Assembly (NCBI GenBank): GCA_011316305.1 | Contig: SAUG01000016.1 | Location: forward strand, 248,001 to 312,000 | Direction: 5' to 3' | Length of the DNA: 64,000 bases | From: Rusavskia elegans | Taxonomy: Eukaryota > Ascomycota > Lecanoromycetes > Teloschistales > Teloschistaceae | In this document: in pieces, positions 32,530 to 43,372 of the stretch | Numbering within the stretch: position 1 is the first letter of the stretch | Layout: every line of letters begins with the position of its first letter | Position numbers and translations under genes: made by a program | The notes under the pieces: model-generated | What the model was told of the DNA's origin: nothing | The model's database searches: none | The model's input: only the letters and a program-made list of their open reading frames with translations

Positions 32530-33839
32530 ATGGCCGAGCTTAACTTTACGAAGCTCAACCCGGAAAGTCATCTACTGCTCGATCAGCCTCTTCTGCGTCT
32601 ACCTGTCGAATTGTCAAGGAAGAACTTCAAGCTAACCGCCGTCCATGTCGAGCATGACAAGAAGCATCTTCTTGGAGCGCTCAAGGCCACTGCAAACGAC
32701 TCGTTTTCCGGAAAGAAAGACCCTTCCGAGACCCTTGAATCCCTTGACAACATGATCAACCGGATGAAGAACCTGAAACGAAAGATGGAGGCTTTCCATG
32801 AGGAGGAAAAGACTACGCATCGCCAGACAAGACAAAGATTGGAGCATTTGCACAACCTTTACCAAATACCCAGCTTGGCAGATGTAAAATACGATGAATG
32901 GTCCAGGATACGATTGAACAGACTACTTGCGGACTACCTATTACGGAATGGCTACAGTGAAAGTGCAAGGGCACTGGCTAAAGAGAAGAGCATAGAGGAT
33001 CTGGTAGATTTAGACGTGTTCGTGCAGTATCACAGAGTTGAAGAGAGTTTGAGGAGGGGAAGCTTGCAAGAATGTCTCGCTTGGTGTTCGGAGCATCGAG
33101 AACTGACGAGGAAAACCAGTGTAAGCACCTTTACCGACCTCAATGTCTCGGCTGATAGCGGACTTCGCAGAACACCCTCGAGTTCGAGCTCAGATTACAG
33201 CAATTCATCGAACTTCGAAGGAAAGGTCATCTTATGGAAGCACAACAGCATGCACGGAAGTTCATCTCTTCAAACGTGGAGCACAAGAATCCTGAGGTTC
33301 AACGTGCAGCGGGCTTACTTGCATATTCGCCCGAGACAAAAGTCGAACCGTACAGGGTAAGAGGGTACCTAGCGATGCAATACGACAATTTTAAAGCTGA
33401 CCTTGTGCAGACCATGTACTCGAAATCCCGATGGGACTTCTTAGCCAACCTCTTTCTAAAGACCCACCACGAACTCTTCTCCCTGCCAACACGACCCTTG
33501 CTTCACTTCGCTCTCTCCGCTGGACTTTCTGCGTTGAAAACCCCTTCGTGCCATTCCAAATATGCCAGCAGCAGCTCGAATGCCAGCTCAACCACCACCA
33601 CCGTCTGCCCGATATGTTCCACGGAGCTTAATGAGCTTGCGCGTAGTCTGCGGCATGTGCAACACAACAAAAGCAGTGTCGAATATGATCCCATCGTTCT
33701 ACCGAATGGAAGGGTGTACGGACGTGATCGATTGCTCGAGATGAGCGCCAAAGTCGGGTTGGAGGAAGGGCGGGTGAAGGACCCAACCACTTCTGAGGTC
33801 TTCGATATATCGCAGGTCCGGAAGGTTTTCATTTCTTGA
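32530..33839 (+). CDS. FYV10: Gid9/Fyv10 (MAEA) subunit of the GID/CTLH ubiquitin ligase
   Basis: Three exons, 32530-33120, 33171-33356 and 33411-33839, give 401 residues. The N-terminal coiled coil (about 60-112) is followed by a LisH motif (LNRLLADYLLRNGYSESARALA, about 127-158), a CTLH region (about 160-220), a CRA region and a degenerate RING (from CPICSTELNEL near 315 to the C-terminus VRKVFIS). The GID complex ubiquitinates gluconeogenic enzymes when glucose returns. The 54-base second intron (33357-33410) is a multiple of three with no stop, so retention would add 18 residues; homologues lack them and the acceptor TTGTGCAG and branch GCTGAC support splicing. Confidence 0.92.
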
Positions 33840-33937
33840 GGTTCCTCGCCCGCTTCAAACTCGAGTGTTTCCTGGTTAAGCATAGCCTTGGTGTTCATTG
33901 TATCATCAGCATAGCAAGCGATGAGCGTCAATTCAAC

Positions 33938-34871
33938 TCAATCATCTTCATCCGAATCACTACTCCCACTCCTTTTGTTCTTCTGAGGTTTCGGCTGCCC
34001 TTGCTTCCCCTCTCCATCTTTCCTTTCGAAGATGTAGGTCCTCGCCTCTCTATCTTCCCCCTTCCAACCCCCGCCACCCTCAATGTTCCCTAATGTTCTC
34101 GCATGCTTGTATCCAGGATACGCCTCAGCCTGGAACTTGAAGCTCCGCCCCACCTTCAAGCCCACATGTCGGGCCAGATCACGGATATTCCACAGCGAAT
34201 AGGGTTCACCTTCGAATATCGTAACGACAATGGAGCCCTCCGGTGCAAGTAGCGGCACGGCTGCTTTGAAGAAGCTCACTAGAAGTTCTGAGATGCTCAT
34301 CAACATTTATCCGCAGCCCACATTCTCCCGCAAAGCAATGGCGCATTGGAGAGAGATGCGCACCTTGATTATACCTAACCTGCCGATTGACATCCTTCGT
34401 CAACCCGCCCACATGCGGGAAATTGAACACGATCCAATCGAATTCTCCCTTCTTGACCTCTTTTCCTCCTGAGCCCAATCCTCCCTTTCCCAACTTCGTA
34501 GCATCAACGCCATACAGGATCTTGATGTTTACGGTCTCGTCTTCGCGAGCCGCGTCTTCGAGCTCCTGGATATATCCTGTCGATTGCGGATACTTTTCCG
34601 CCAGTATCTTAGCACTATCGAAACATGTCGCTATTAAGTTTTGACAATGGTGACTCATATAGAGGGAATGAGCGAATGAGAAATTGCCTTCGCCGACGAG
34701 AAGGATGCGATTGGTGATGTCGAAGGGGACCGCAGGGATTTGATTTTGCTGCTGTGGGCGCGCTATCTTTGGTATGCTTTTGTTTTTGACTCCGTGGTCA
34801 GGTGTTTTGGAGGGCTTATTGTAAGGACTGTGAGATGGACGATTGGATTTTTGCTTTTTGAGTTTGCCCAT
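33938..34871 (-). CDS. Bmt5-like 25S rRNA (uridine-N3) methyltransferase (DUF2431)
   Basis: Two exons, 34871-34364 and 34287-33938, joined in phase across a 76-base intron (donor GTGCGC), give 285 residues. The N-terminus is basic (GKLKKQKSNR, KNKSIPKIARP), a nucleolar-type signal. The SAM-binding motif is ILLVGEGNFSFAHSL; then ATCFDS, FDWIVFNFPHVGG, NRQVRYNQELLVSFFKAAVPLL and VTIFEGEPYSLWNIRDLAR follow. Yeast Bmt5 puts the m3U on 25S rRNA. The end is a lysine/serine/aspartate-rich tail. It is convergent with GID9 (98 bases between stops). Confidence 0.9.
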
Positions 34872-35326
34872 GCTTGGTCGGCTGGTGGTGTGCTGGGACG
34901 GAAAGCCGAGCGTTCTGGAGATGGATCCAGCTCCACCAGATTTTACGGTGACACTACTGGTCTACTATTGCTGGCTGGCCACCTGTGACGCGCATTCGCA
35001 GTACCTAGACTGCATACTCACCCGGTTTAAGATCTGCCACGCCGAATGATCGACCTTGCATTATAATAGCGGCGGATAGCTAGCTTGACAGCTTAAATTT
35101 GGGTCAACCTTGGTCAACGTGTTTGACTGTGCCTGGGTCCCAGCAAACCTTAAACCCTCCAATACTGGTGCCAGGTAGTATACTCGTATTGGATTGAGTA
35201 AACGTGATACATACTGATCACGAATTCCAATTGAGGGCATTCTAACACTGTCAGTCTGAGCGCTTCCTTTTCTCTCTGCGGTCCTTCCACTATAAAGATA
35301 CCAGCCCACCTCTATTTCTGCCTATC
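34872..35326. other. Intergenic region
   Basis: 455 bases between divergent starts. It includes the first copy of a short repeat (about 35037-35094) that recurs at 36979-37032. Confidence 0.4.
35037..35094 (+). repeat. Short dispersed repeat, copy 1
   Basis: Shares CCACG, GATCGAC, TGCATTA and the 22-base core beginning AGCGGCGGATAGC (35068-35089) with 36979-37032. Copy 1 has four extra bases (TAAT) before the core. Confidence 0.75.
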
Positions 35327-36211
35327 ATGTCGTGTCATCATTCTCTCTTGACACTTCCTCGCGAAGTCCGAGACGAAATCTATACACTACTCCTAGAGTT
35401 TTCCAACTTTCCTCCATCCTCCCCTGGAGAAACAGGTTTGCGCTACAAGGAAGCTGTCGAAGACGGCGTTTTCAGCAATCGAAACATCTTCTACCCTCCG
35501 CCAACCATCTGGAAAGGACCTACCTCAGCATTGTTACAGTGCAATCGTCAACTAAGGCATGAGATAGTCGACTTTACAGTAAACACCTATCAGAACAAGG
35601 GCGGAAAATGCGAGCTGGACGTGATGCTCAAAGGCTGCATGCTATGGCCGACGTGGACCAAGCTCGTTCACTCCGTGGCGAAGATGGAGCACCTGGAGGT
35701 CAAACTGAGGCTCTTCGATGTCAAAAGAGGCGGCGGTCTTTTTTGGGGCGATGGTGGACCTGGACTGACCTTTGTCGTGCTCTTCCGATTGCTAAATCGA
35801 TTGGTACACCATGGACCGCGTTTTCTCTATAACGAACAAGAATATCAGAGCCTCAAGATTCAGACCCTTACACTTAATGTGTTGCCCGGGTACGGCGAGG
35901 TGCTCGGCCCGGATGACCGGCGGTTCAAGGACCAAAAGGATCCTGGTGCCAAACGTAAGGAGCGTCTCAAGCAGGAGTACAAAAGGATCTACCAACATAT
36001 CTGTTCGAGTGTGAGTCAGGTTGTAGGTGAAGGCTTGCTTTCGGAGAAGATCCAGACGTTAAAGGTCTGTTATGGTGACAAAGTGGAAGTGTATAATACC
36101 GATGGTATCACGCCCAGTACTACGCCGTCAGACGAATGGAAGGATTGGGGTTTTGTATGGGGGGTCGACGAGAGGATGAAGGTCGAGAAGATTGACTCCA
36201 CGGCCATCTGA
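35327..36211 (+). CDS. Hypothetical protein, F-box-like N-terminus
   Basis: One exon of 294 residues. Near the start it reads LLTLPREVRDEIYTLLLEF, an F-box-like/2EXR-type helix that is common at the N-terminus of large families of uncharacterised Pezizomycotina proteins; LLQCNRQLRHEI is the second typical block of these families. The rest has no domain I know, and no transmembrane segment. F-box proteins recruit substrates to SCF ubiquitin ligases, but the function here is unproven. It lies between the two copies of a short repeat (35037 and 36979). Confidence 0.72.
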   Translation: MSCHHSLLTLPREVRDEIYTLLLEFSNFPPSSPGETGLRYKEAVEDGVFSNRNIFYPPPTIWKGPTSALLQCNRQLRHEIVDFTVNTYQNKGGKCELDVMLKGCMLWPTWTKLVHSVAKMEHLEVKLRLFDVKRGGGLFWGDGGPGLTFVVLFRLLNRLVHHGPRFLYNEQEYQSLKIQTLTLNVLPGYGEVLGPDDRRFKDQKDPGAKRKERLKQEYKRIYQHICSSVSQVVGEGLLSEKIQTLKVCYGDKVEVYNTDGITPSTTPSDEWKDWGFVWGVDERMKVEKIDSTAI

Positions 36212-36227
36212 AACGCCTTCTTCGCCA

Positions 36228-36256
36228 CAAGATAGAGGAGGAGGAGGAGGAGGTGA
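36228..36256 (+). repeat. GGA microsatellite
   Basis: Run of AGG/GGA triplets (GAGGAGGAGGAGGAGGAGG core) just after the stop of the F-box-like gene. Confidence 0.7.
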
Positions 36257-36338
36257 TGATGGAGGAAGGGGACATGAAAAGGAAGGAGGCAAAGAATATG
36301 GACAGAATTACTAGAAGACCCGCGTAGGGAAAACTTAA

Positions 36339-36599
<261 letters not shown>

Positions 36600-36978
36600 T
36601 GATTACGCGAAGAAGCCATTATGTTGTTGCGGCATTTTACGTTGGGAAAAATCAGAAAGATCCGGATGAAGAGCCGCGAATTGAAAACAGACATTCCGTC
36701 CTTTTGTTCCAAATGAAGCATTGGGAAACAAGGATCGAAGCAACGGGGGAACATGGGTGAGTGGTTGACACCATGGCGGGCTTACGGATGGGCGGCGCAA
36801 AATCTGACGGTCATTTAGTCCGAGACCCTTTCATTTCTTTGCTTGTTTGTTTCTTTTCCTTAAAATCGAAACGAGTGTTTAGTATGCAGCGGACTCTGTG
36901 ACGAAAAGGACACCACTTCTTAGTACGGATAAAGATCGGATGGACGATGAGGAGGATCTTCCAACGATCTAAGATCCC

Positions 36979-37032
36979 CCACGTGGAAAGATCGACACTG
37001 CATTAGCGGCGGATAGCTAGCTTGACCGCCTT
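36979..37032 (+). repeat. Short dispersed repeat, copy 2
   Basis: Same orientation as copy 1 at 35037-35094; the 22-base core at 37005-37026 is identical. Confidence 0.75.
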
Positions 37033-37236
37033 CAGGGAGCGGATGACTCCCCGGCTTTCTTTGTCATTTCATAATTTACGAAAAAAAGGCATACCTACCC
37101 ACGTCACTCATTTGGCTTTCAAAAACCCATTACGGTCCCATCATCCGTAAACCGTAAGGGCACCATCACAACACAAAGACCATACTCAAACATCCCAACC
37201 TCTCTTTCATCCAGATCACCACCACAAGAAGTCCCC

Positions 37237-37818
37237 ATGTCCATCATCCGCCCACTCTTCATCGCCTCCATCGGCAACCCCTCCCCAACCTACACCAATA
37301 CCCTCCACTCCGCCGGCCACACCGTCCTCACCCACCTCCGCACCTGGCTCCTCACCCCGCCCTTCGAGAAATCCCGCCCCTACGCTTCCGGCCTCCTCTC
37401 CACCTCCCCAGACTACACCCTCTGGCAATCCCCCTCCCTCATGAACCTCTCCGGCAAACCCGTCTCCACCGCCTGGCGCACATTCCTCACATCCCTATCC
37501 GCACCGGAAGACAAACGCGCGGCGCGCCTGGTGGTCGTACATGATGAGTTGGAGTTGCCGATCGGGAAGATCAAAGTCAGAGAGGGTAAAGGGGCGAGCG
37601 CGAAGGGTCATAATGGGTTGAAAAACGTGCTGGTGGCGATGCCGGGGATGGAGTTTACGAGGATTGGGGTGGGGATTGGACGGTGTGCGAGTCGGGAGAG
37701 TAGGGATGTGGCGGCTTATGTGATGAGGAAGATGACGCCAGCTGAGGTGGAGATTATGGCGGATGTGGCGGGCCAGGTGAGTGAGGTGGTGAGGGAGATG
37801 AGGAGGGGTGAGAGGTGA
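37237..37818 (+). CDS. PTH1: Peptidyl-tRNA hydrolase, bacterial Pth type
   Basis: One exon of 193 residues. Key residues of the Pth family can be placed: Asn14 in GNP, His24 in TLHSAGH (catalytic), Asp103 in HDELELPIG and Asn126 in GHNGLKN; the block RIGVGIGRC follows. The enzyme frees tRNA from prematurely released peptidyl-tRNA; eukaryotic Pth1 of this type is usually mitochondrial. The N-terminus (MSIIRPLFIASIGNP) is too short for an ordinary presequence, so location is open. Note the change of codon use: very C-rich codons until about 37,520 and G-rich codons after it. Confidence 0.93.
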   Translation: MSIIRPLFIASIGNPSPTYTNTLHSAGHTVLTHLRTWLLTPPFEKSRPYASGLLSTSPDYTLWQSPSLMNLSGKPVSTAWRTFLTSLSAPEDKRAARLVVVHDELELPIGKIKVREGKGASAKGHNGLKNVLVAMPGMEFTRIGVGIGRCASRESRDVAAYVMRKMTPAEVEIMADVAGQVSEVVREMRRGER

Positions 37819-38036
37819 AGGGGAGGGAAAATCGAGAATGGAGGAATACGGCTTGGAACTCCTCCGGACTAGAAATCAGGGGGCGAAAAAGAGTGAGTAT
37901 ATTTGGGTCTACGCCTGGGCGAAAGCTTTCCGACACCGGATTGCAGATTCGGTCCTGACTATTTCGTACACGCTTTCGTGAAAGGTAAGTTGGATATCTT
38001 TTCGTTAATGCCATGTATATCTGGGTTAGCAAAGTT

Positions 38037-39668
38037 TCATGAGCTAATCAGCTTCTCGGTAGCTTCAAGCAGGATATCGGCTGTAGTCACAGTCAGTATT
38101 TCATGCTTCAGCACGCCATCCATTTTGAGGTATCGGATGTCCAGCCCATGAACCATAACGACTAGGATGACTGGAAACTTACCATGGTGTTTTTGGAAGA
38201 TCAACATCGGCCTCAACCTGACCGCCCTTTCCCCACTTCCTCCAATATTGACACCTATAGTCTTAGCTCGTCTTGTAAAGTCGTCGCGCCTCGGGCTATC
38301 CCATGCAATGAAGGTTCCTTGGCCCTTCCCTCGCAAATTCTGGATTTCATGTGGATATTGCTGCGCAAGTCTCTCCAAGCCAGCATAAAGATACTCGCCA
38401 ACATTAGCCGTGTTTCGAACAAGATCCAAGCGCTCAATCTCCTGGATGATGGCACGGAACAGGATCGCTTTCGCCGGATCGCCCATCCAAGTATTGAATT
38501 GCCGGTATGGTTTGTTTGGACGAAGCTCTGAGTTACCAAAGTAATATCCTGCGGTCTGGGCTTTCTTTGAAAACGTCACCATATCCGGTGGTTGGGCTAA
38601 TCCCCAGTGATCATGCGCCCAGAATTTGCCAGTCGCCCCAACGCCGGTCTGCACCTCGTCAACGATAAACAAGACATTGTTCCGTCGAGTTATATCTCGG
38701 AGGCCGCGGAAGAATGCAGGTGAGGCATGATTGTCCCCTCCTTCGGATTGCACCGGCTCGACAACAACGGCTGCAACGGGGTTGTGAAAGTTCTGGATGA
38801 GATCCTCCGTTTCCGCAAGACAACGGGCTTCTTCAGCCATGTTTTCCTCAACATGTTCATCCAACGGGTATTTCATATGGGGAAAAGAAGCCTGAGGCCA
38901 GTCAAAAGCAGGGATATCAAGCTTATGTATCGGTTTGCTCCGCGTCGTGGAAAGACTGCCGAACAGGCGCCCATGGAATGCCGACTTGAAGGACATAATC
39001 GACATATGTGGCGATCCCGGGGTCTGGTTGTTCATGGAAGATGATATTTCGTCCGCAGTGAACTCTGCATCTGGACCACCACGCTCCTGCCGCCTCTTCC
39101 ACATGAACGCGGCCTTGTACGCAGTTTCATTGGCATCGGATCCAGCCATTGCAGTGAAAACCTGGTTCAAGCCCGTTGGCGCGACTCTCAGAATACCCGT
39201 CTCCAGGATCGAGGCCCAGTCGTGCTGCGGGAAGTTGCCCAGAGCCGGGCGGTTGATCATGGCACTGGCCATCTCAGGGGACATGGCAGCAGCCAGTAGA
39301 GCTGGGTTGGAATATCCTACAGGTATGGACGCAATCTGGGCATAAACATCCAGCAAGACGTTCCCGTCAGGATCGGCAATGTAGTTGCCGAAACTGTTCT
39401 GGTAATTCGCCATCATGTTCAGACTTCTGATATCAAATACTCGATCCAGTTCGGCAATCGCTTTTCTACTTTCGGGTCCTGGTATCGCCGTGCGAACATG
39501 TGGGCGCGTGGGTTCGTTTGGGATAAAGGCGTGGTTGTACGTGGTTGTCTCTGGGGTGGCCGCGGCTGCCACCGTTGCTGCAGGCTTCGTCGTCGCGCAT
39601 ATACATCGAATGGCCCGAAGATGAAGAAGTGGTCGGGACTTGTAAGTTGTACGGAAGAGGGAGGCCAT
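38037..39668 (-). CDS. UGA1: 4-aminobutyrate (GABA) transaminase, mitochondrial
   Basis: Two exons, 39668-38183 and 38080-38037, in phase over a 102-base intron (donor GTAAGT, branch CTGAC, acceptor CTACAG), give 509 residues. The join restores the family ending FQKHHADILLEATEKL. An arginine-rich presequence (MASLFRTTYKSRPLLHLRAIR) suggests mitochondria. This is a class III PLP aminotransferase: DEVQTGVGATGKFWAHDHW (Asp337 binds the PLP nitrogen) and the PLP lysine in FSKKAQ (368-369). It converts GABA and 2-oxoglutarate to succinic semialdehyde and glutamate (GABA shunt). An in-frame upstream ATG at 39788 would add 40 residues; I chose the one with the presequence. Confidence 0.93.
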   Translation of the reverse strand: MASLFRTTYKSRPLLHLRAIRCICATTKPAATVAAAATPETTTYNHAFIPNEPTRPHVRTAIPGPESRKAIAELDRVFDIRSLNMMANYQNSFGNYIADPDGNVLLDVYAQIASIPVGYSNPALLAAAMSPEMASAMINRPALGNFPQHDWASILETGILRVAPTGLNQVFTAMAGSDANETAYKAAFMWKRRQERGGPDAEFTADEISSSMNNQTPGSPHMSIMSFKSAFHGRLFGSLSTTRSKPIHKLDIPAFDWPQASFPHMKYPLDEHVEENMAEEARCLAETEDLIQNFHNPVAAVVVEPVQSEGGDNHASPAFFRGLRDITRRNNVLFIVDEVQTGVGATGKFWAHDHWGLAQPPDMVTFSKKAQTAGYYFGNSELRPNKPYRQFNTWMGDPAKAILFRAIIQEIERLDLVRNTANVGEYLYAGLERLAQQYPHEIQNLRGKGQGTFIAWDSPRRDDFTRRAKTIGVNIGGSGERAVRLRPMLIFQKHHGKFPVILVVMVHGLDIRYLKMDGVLKHEILTVTTADILLEATEKLISS

Positions 39669-40152
39669 CTTGGTCGACTGCCTATCTCTTAATGGTACAC
39701 CGAGACGAAATACTGACTGTACCGGCCACAATGCAGGCACAGCCTCAGCGAGTTGTTGCAAGACCGGTCTTTGGCTACCAAGTTGCAACTAAGCGAGAGG
39801 AAACGGGGGACAGGAACAATAATATCTCGAAGCACCAAATAGAGTACCGGGTTTATGATTTGCGTGTAGAGTGCGGGGGAGGGGCAGAGCATGCATGGCG
39901 TCACGCTACGAATAGCTCCTCGGGACCTACTCGTAGTCTTGCAGGGGAAGTAGAGCCGCTTGATCTGCGAAAACAACGGCACCAACGGCCCCTCGGGCTC
40001 ATATTTACTGCACAAGCAGCACGAGACGTGGAAATTTGATGCATTGAAGACGACTCTTTGCCTGCTCCACTAAGCTCTTTCTCTGCAGCCGCATCACTAA
40101 ATCGGCAAAAATATATCCTACAAAATATGCACCCTGCTGACGCTCAAGTCTA
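39669..40152. other. Intergenic region
   Basis: 484 bases between the GABA transaminase start and the SET2 stop (both on the minus strand). No feature was recognised. Confidence 0.4.
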
Positions 40153-43100
40153 TTACTGTCCTTGAAGCTCGGGGACTCGTCTCATGCCCATTTCATGCAT
40201 GGAACCATGAACACTCTCCATCTCCACCCCTTCGTTGTCCGATAATGTCCCCTCTATGCCATTGAACATCATTGATGGCATTTCTGTATCGTCTTCTGCA
40301 TATGCATCATTGAATTGGGTGTAGTCCGTACGAGAAGATACTGGAGGTGCCTGAGGGGGACTGACGGCACCCCTGCCCACCGCCTGGCTCTGCTCAGTCC
40401 GAGTTTCTAGGCCAGGATTTCTTGACGAGTCAAGGTTCTGAGGTGTGGCAACCCCAGGGCTATCTTCTGTGGGTGGTGGTGGCGGAGGCGGTGGGGTTTC
40501 AGACCTGAGCTGCTTTTTCGGTGTCGATTCGGCGTCATTTGCTCCTACCCCATTGCTGTCTTCCTCACCATCTCTTTTGCGTTTGAGCCGGTCACCGCTG
40601 ACGAGTTGGTCGGCAGGTGTCACAGGTGTTGCTGACGTGATCGGAGTAACCATTTCCGGCTCAGGCTTCTCATTTTCATCATCCGACATGTCCATCCTGT
40701 GTTCGTCATCACTCTCCTCATATTGCTTCGCATCCACATCGACGTTGATGTTCGACGTCTCCGAAGGAAGACCATCCTTTTTTCTTTTGGCCGCATCCTT
40801 CTCATCCCTCTCCTTCTTACGAAGAACAGCCTTCTCGAAGAATTCAGTAACATGCTTCTTGACATGCCGTTCTTGCGAAGGTGTAATCTTGGTCGGGTCT
40901 TCCACTCGACCGTGCTTGTAGTCGGACTCTACCAGTTTCTTTGCAACCTGAGGGAAAGGTTAGGTCAATGGCTCCCGGCGAAAAATGGTATTTGGTGGTT
41001 CGAACCTGTTTGGCAAAGCGTTTGAGATCATCCTTTGGCAGCTTATGCTTGTACTTATCCATCACACCTTTGATTGGAGGAAACAGCTATATTGGTCAAC
41101 ACCGCAACATATACTCGACTCTCCGACGGGGGCGACTCACAGTGTTCTCATAGATCTTCTTCTGTTTTTCTTCGGGATATGTTCGCCACTTCTCTTTGCT
41201 GGCTTTGGGGTCCTTGTGGGTATCGCTGGCAGCTGTTTGGGGAGTAGCGGACGCAGAAGACTTTTCTCTCAACGTGCGGGCCTTCGCGTTGGTGATCTCG
41301 CTAATGATGTCTTCGAGCGCCTTATTGTTGGACACCGACTTCTGGGGCGGCGGCGGAGGTACAGCTGGTAGGGTTGGCCTTGTCCACGTTGTCGCTCCTC
41401 GAGCATTGTAGTAATATGATTTCCCACTTTCCATCTTCACCTCGAACCAGCCTGGGGGTAAAACGTTCTCGTACTGTCGAGGTCGAGGAGGGGGCCGAGA
41501 AGCATTGTAGAATGGCATCGGCCGCTGAGCAGGCATGGCACGAGGACCACCAGGTGCTCCAGATGGACCACGGGGAGCATCCAAGGATCGGGATCGCGAC
41601 CTGGACTTGGATGGCGAGCGAGACCTTGAGCGACCTTTGCGCTCGCCTTTCCCAGTCTCTCGTCTTCCACCTTGGTCCACCTTGGTCACTGGGGTCGAAG
41701 CATTAGGATCGCGTTTCTTTCGAGGTATACGATATGCGGTTTTCAGTGTACTCCAGATGTCCAGTAACGCAGCGCTCTGTAGCTCAACTCTCTCATCTCC
41801 ACATCCTTTGAAGCTCTCGATAGTCCCTTCAATCTTGGAGTCTATGATTTTATTACGGGTGATTCGAGGGAAATGGTCAAGGATATCCAAGATCTGTAAA
41901 ACAACGTTGAAGTCATCCTTGAAGAGTGCCAGCACGGAATTGAGGATTTGGTATCCGTGCATCTTGATGACACGATTGCGGACCTTTTCGTCGTCGCTGC
42001 GTTGTATTCGGCCGAGGAGCTTGACGACGATCCATTTTTCTTTGCACTGCATAAGCGTCGCCATGACTTTGGTGACCCCATCTTCATCAAGACCCTTGGG
42101 TTCGACCTTGTTCACCCATTCCTCGTCGTCCTCGCTGGCCTTCTTCTTGCGAGGCTTCTTGGCTACGGCGGTATCCCAGCCGTCGCCGTCTTCGAGTCCA
42201 AGAGCCTCGACTGTCGCCTGGGGTAATTTGGTACCTCTTTCGGTCTGAGTTTTACCACCGATGAAGCCGGTGCAATTTGGTTCACCACAATAACACGGTT
42301 GTGGATCTGCTCCGTAGCGGTCAACATTATAGTTGAATACCAGCTCTTCGCCCGCTTTGATCGACCGCTCGGCGAAGATGCCCATGCGGAGCTTGTCACC
42401 GACCACCCATTTGTCCACATAACAGTTGGGATTGCAAGAATGGTTACAGAATCGTCCGAGGTTGCCCTTTTTCGTTGCATCCACGTATTCGCCCTTGTTC
42501 AGGGACATGAAGTAGAAATGCTTGATCTTCTCGTCGTCATACTGCATCATCCGTCGGCGGAATTGCCCCTCCCCGATTACTTCGCCAATGTACTCATAAA
42601 TGAAGTCATTCGGTCGTAGATCGGTATCGGCTCGGAGACCGTAGCCTTTCTTCTCGGTCTTGAAGACGGTGACTCTGGCGTACTGTCGCTGCTGAAAGCG
42701 TTGGTTTTGGCAGTCAGCACCGCAGCCGCAGTCCCCTACACATTCCATTTTGGTTGCACGGTTGATGCAATCGGAGTCTTCCCCACATGCAGCGTTGGTT
42801 TGTGTCACCGTGTCTAGAGGTACAGGTCAACGATGGGCTCCAGACGGGAGGGGCTCTGGCTAATACTGACCCCATTCTTCCGCACAGTCGCAGTCCATAG
42901 CATGCTCTGTGGCACCGATAGCTTTGGATGAATAGATGCATCCTGGGAGGACGTGGAAGCCGCCTTGGGCCTCGTCCGTCTTGCTGGGGTAATGGTGGAA
43001 CAAGGGTGGGGTTCGAGGGACGACCTTCTGAGAGGTACTTCGGGTCAACTTGGGTGCTTGCCCAGGCTCCTGTTTGACAGTAACCGTGCCTGGAAGGAAT

Positions 43101-43372
43101 TCTTCATGCTTCGGCGTTGAGGTTGCAGAGGACTGAGCAGAAGAGCCTTTCTTCTTGGGCGACTGCATCCCGCTCCGAGTAGATGGTGAGGTGTCGCTGC
43201 CAGCGGTATTGTCACGCCTAAGAGGTCTGCATGGCTCTCTGCCTCTCATATGGACGGTATCCTCCTTTTGTAGGTGCAGATCCTTTAGCCCCTCTTCGAC
43301 CATGTTTGGGGTGGATGATTGAGGAGTGGATGGCGAGGAAAATGTTCGTTCGTTCCCGGGTGAATTCGCCAT
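40153..43372 (-). CDS. SET2: Set2 histone H3 lysine-36 methyltransferase
   Basis: Four exons, 43372-42871, 42813-41141, 41086-41006 and 40947-40153, agree in phase and give 1016 residues. After a low-complexity N-terminus come AWS (cysteine cluster about 160-208), SET (about 209-335, with [11 protein letters not shown] near 289-299 and ELVFNY) and post-SET ([10 protein letters not shown]). A WW domain is seen at about 619-647 (LPPGWFEVK...YYYN...TTWTRP). The SRI domain, about 700-785, spans the second to fourth exons ([25 protein letters not shown]). Set2 trimethylates H3K36 on transcribed chromatin, and SRI binds the phosphorylated RNA polymerase II tail. Acidic and proline-rich C-terminal tail with a run of eight or nine prolines. 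Confidence 0.95.

Noticed and set aside
38037..39788. 583-residue continuous reading of GABA transaminase
   Set aside because: It reads through an intron (38,081-38,182) and starts upstream of the presequence; the spliced form restores the conserved C-terminus.
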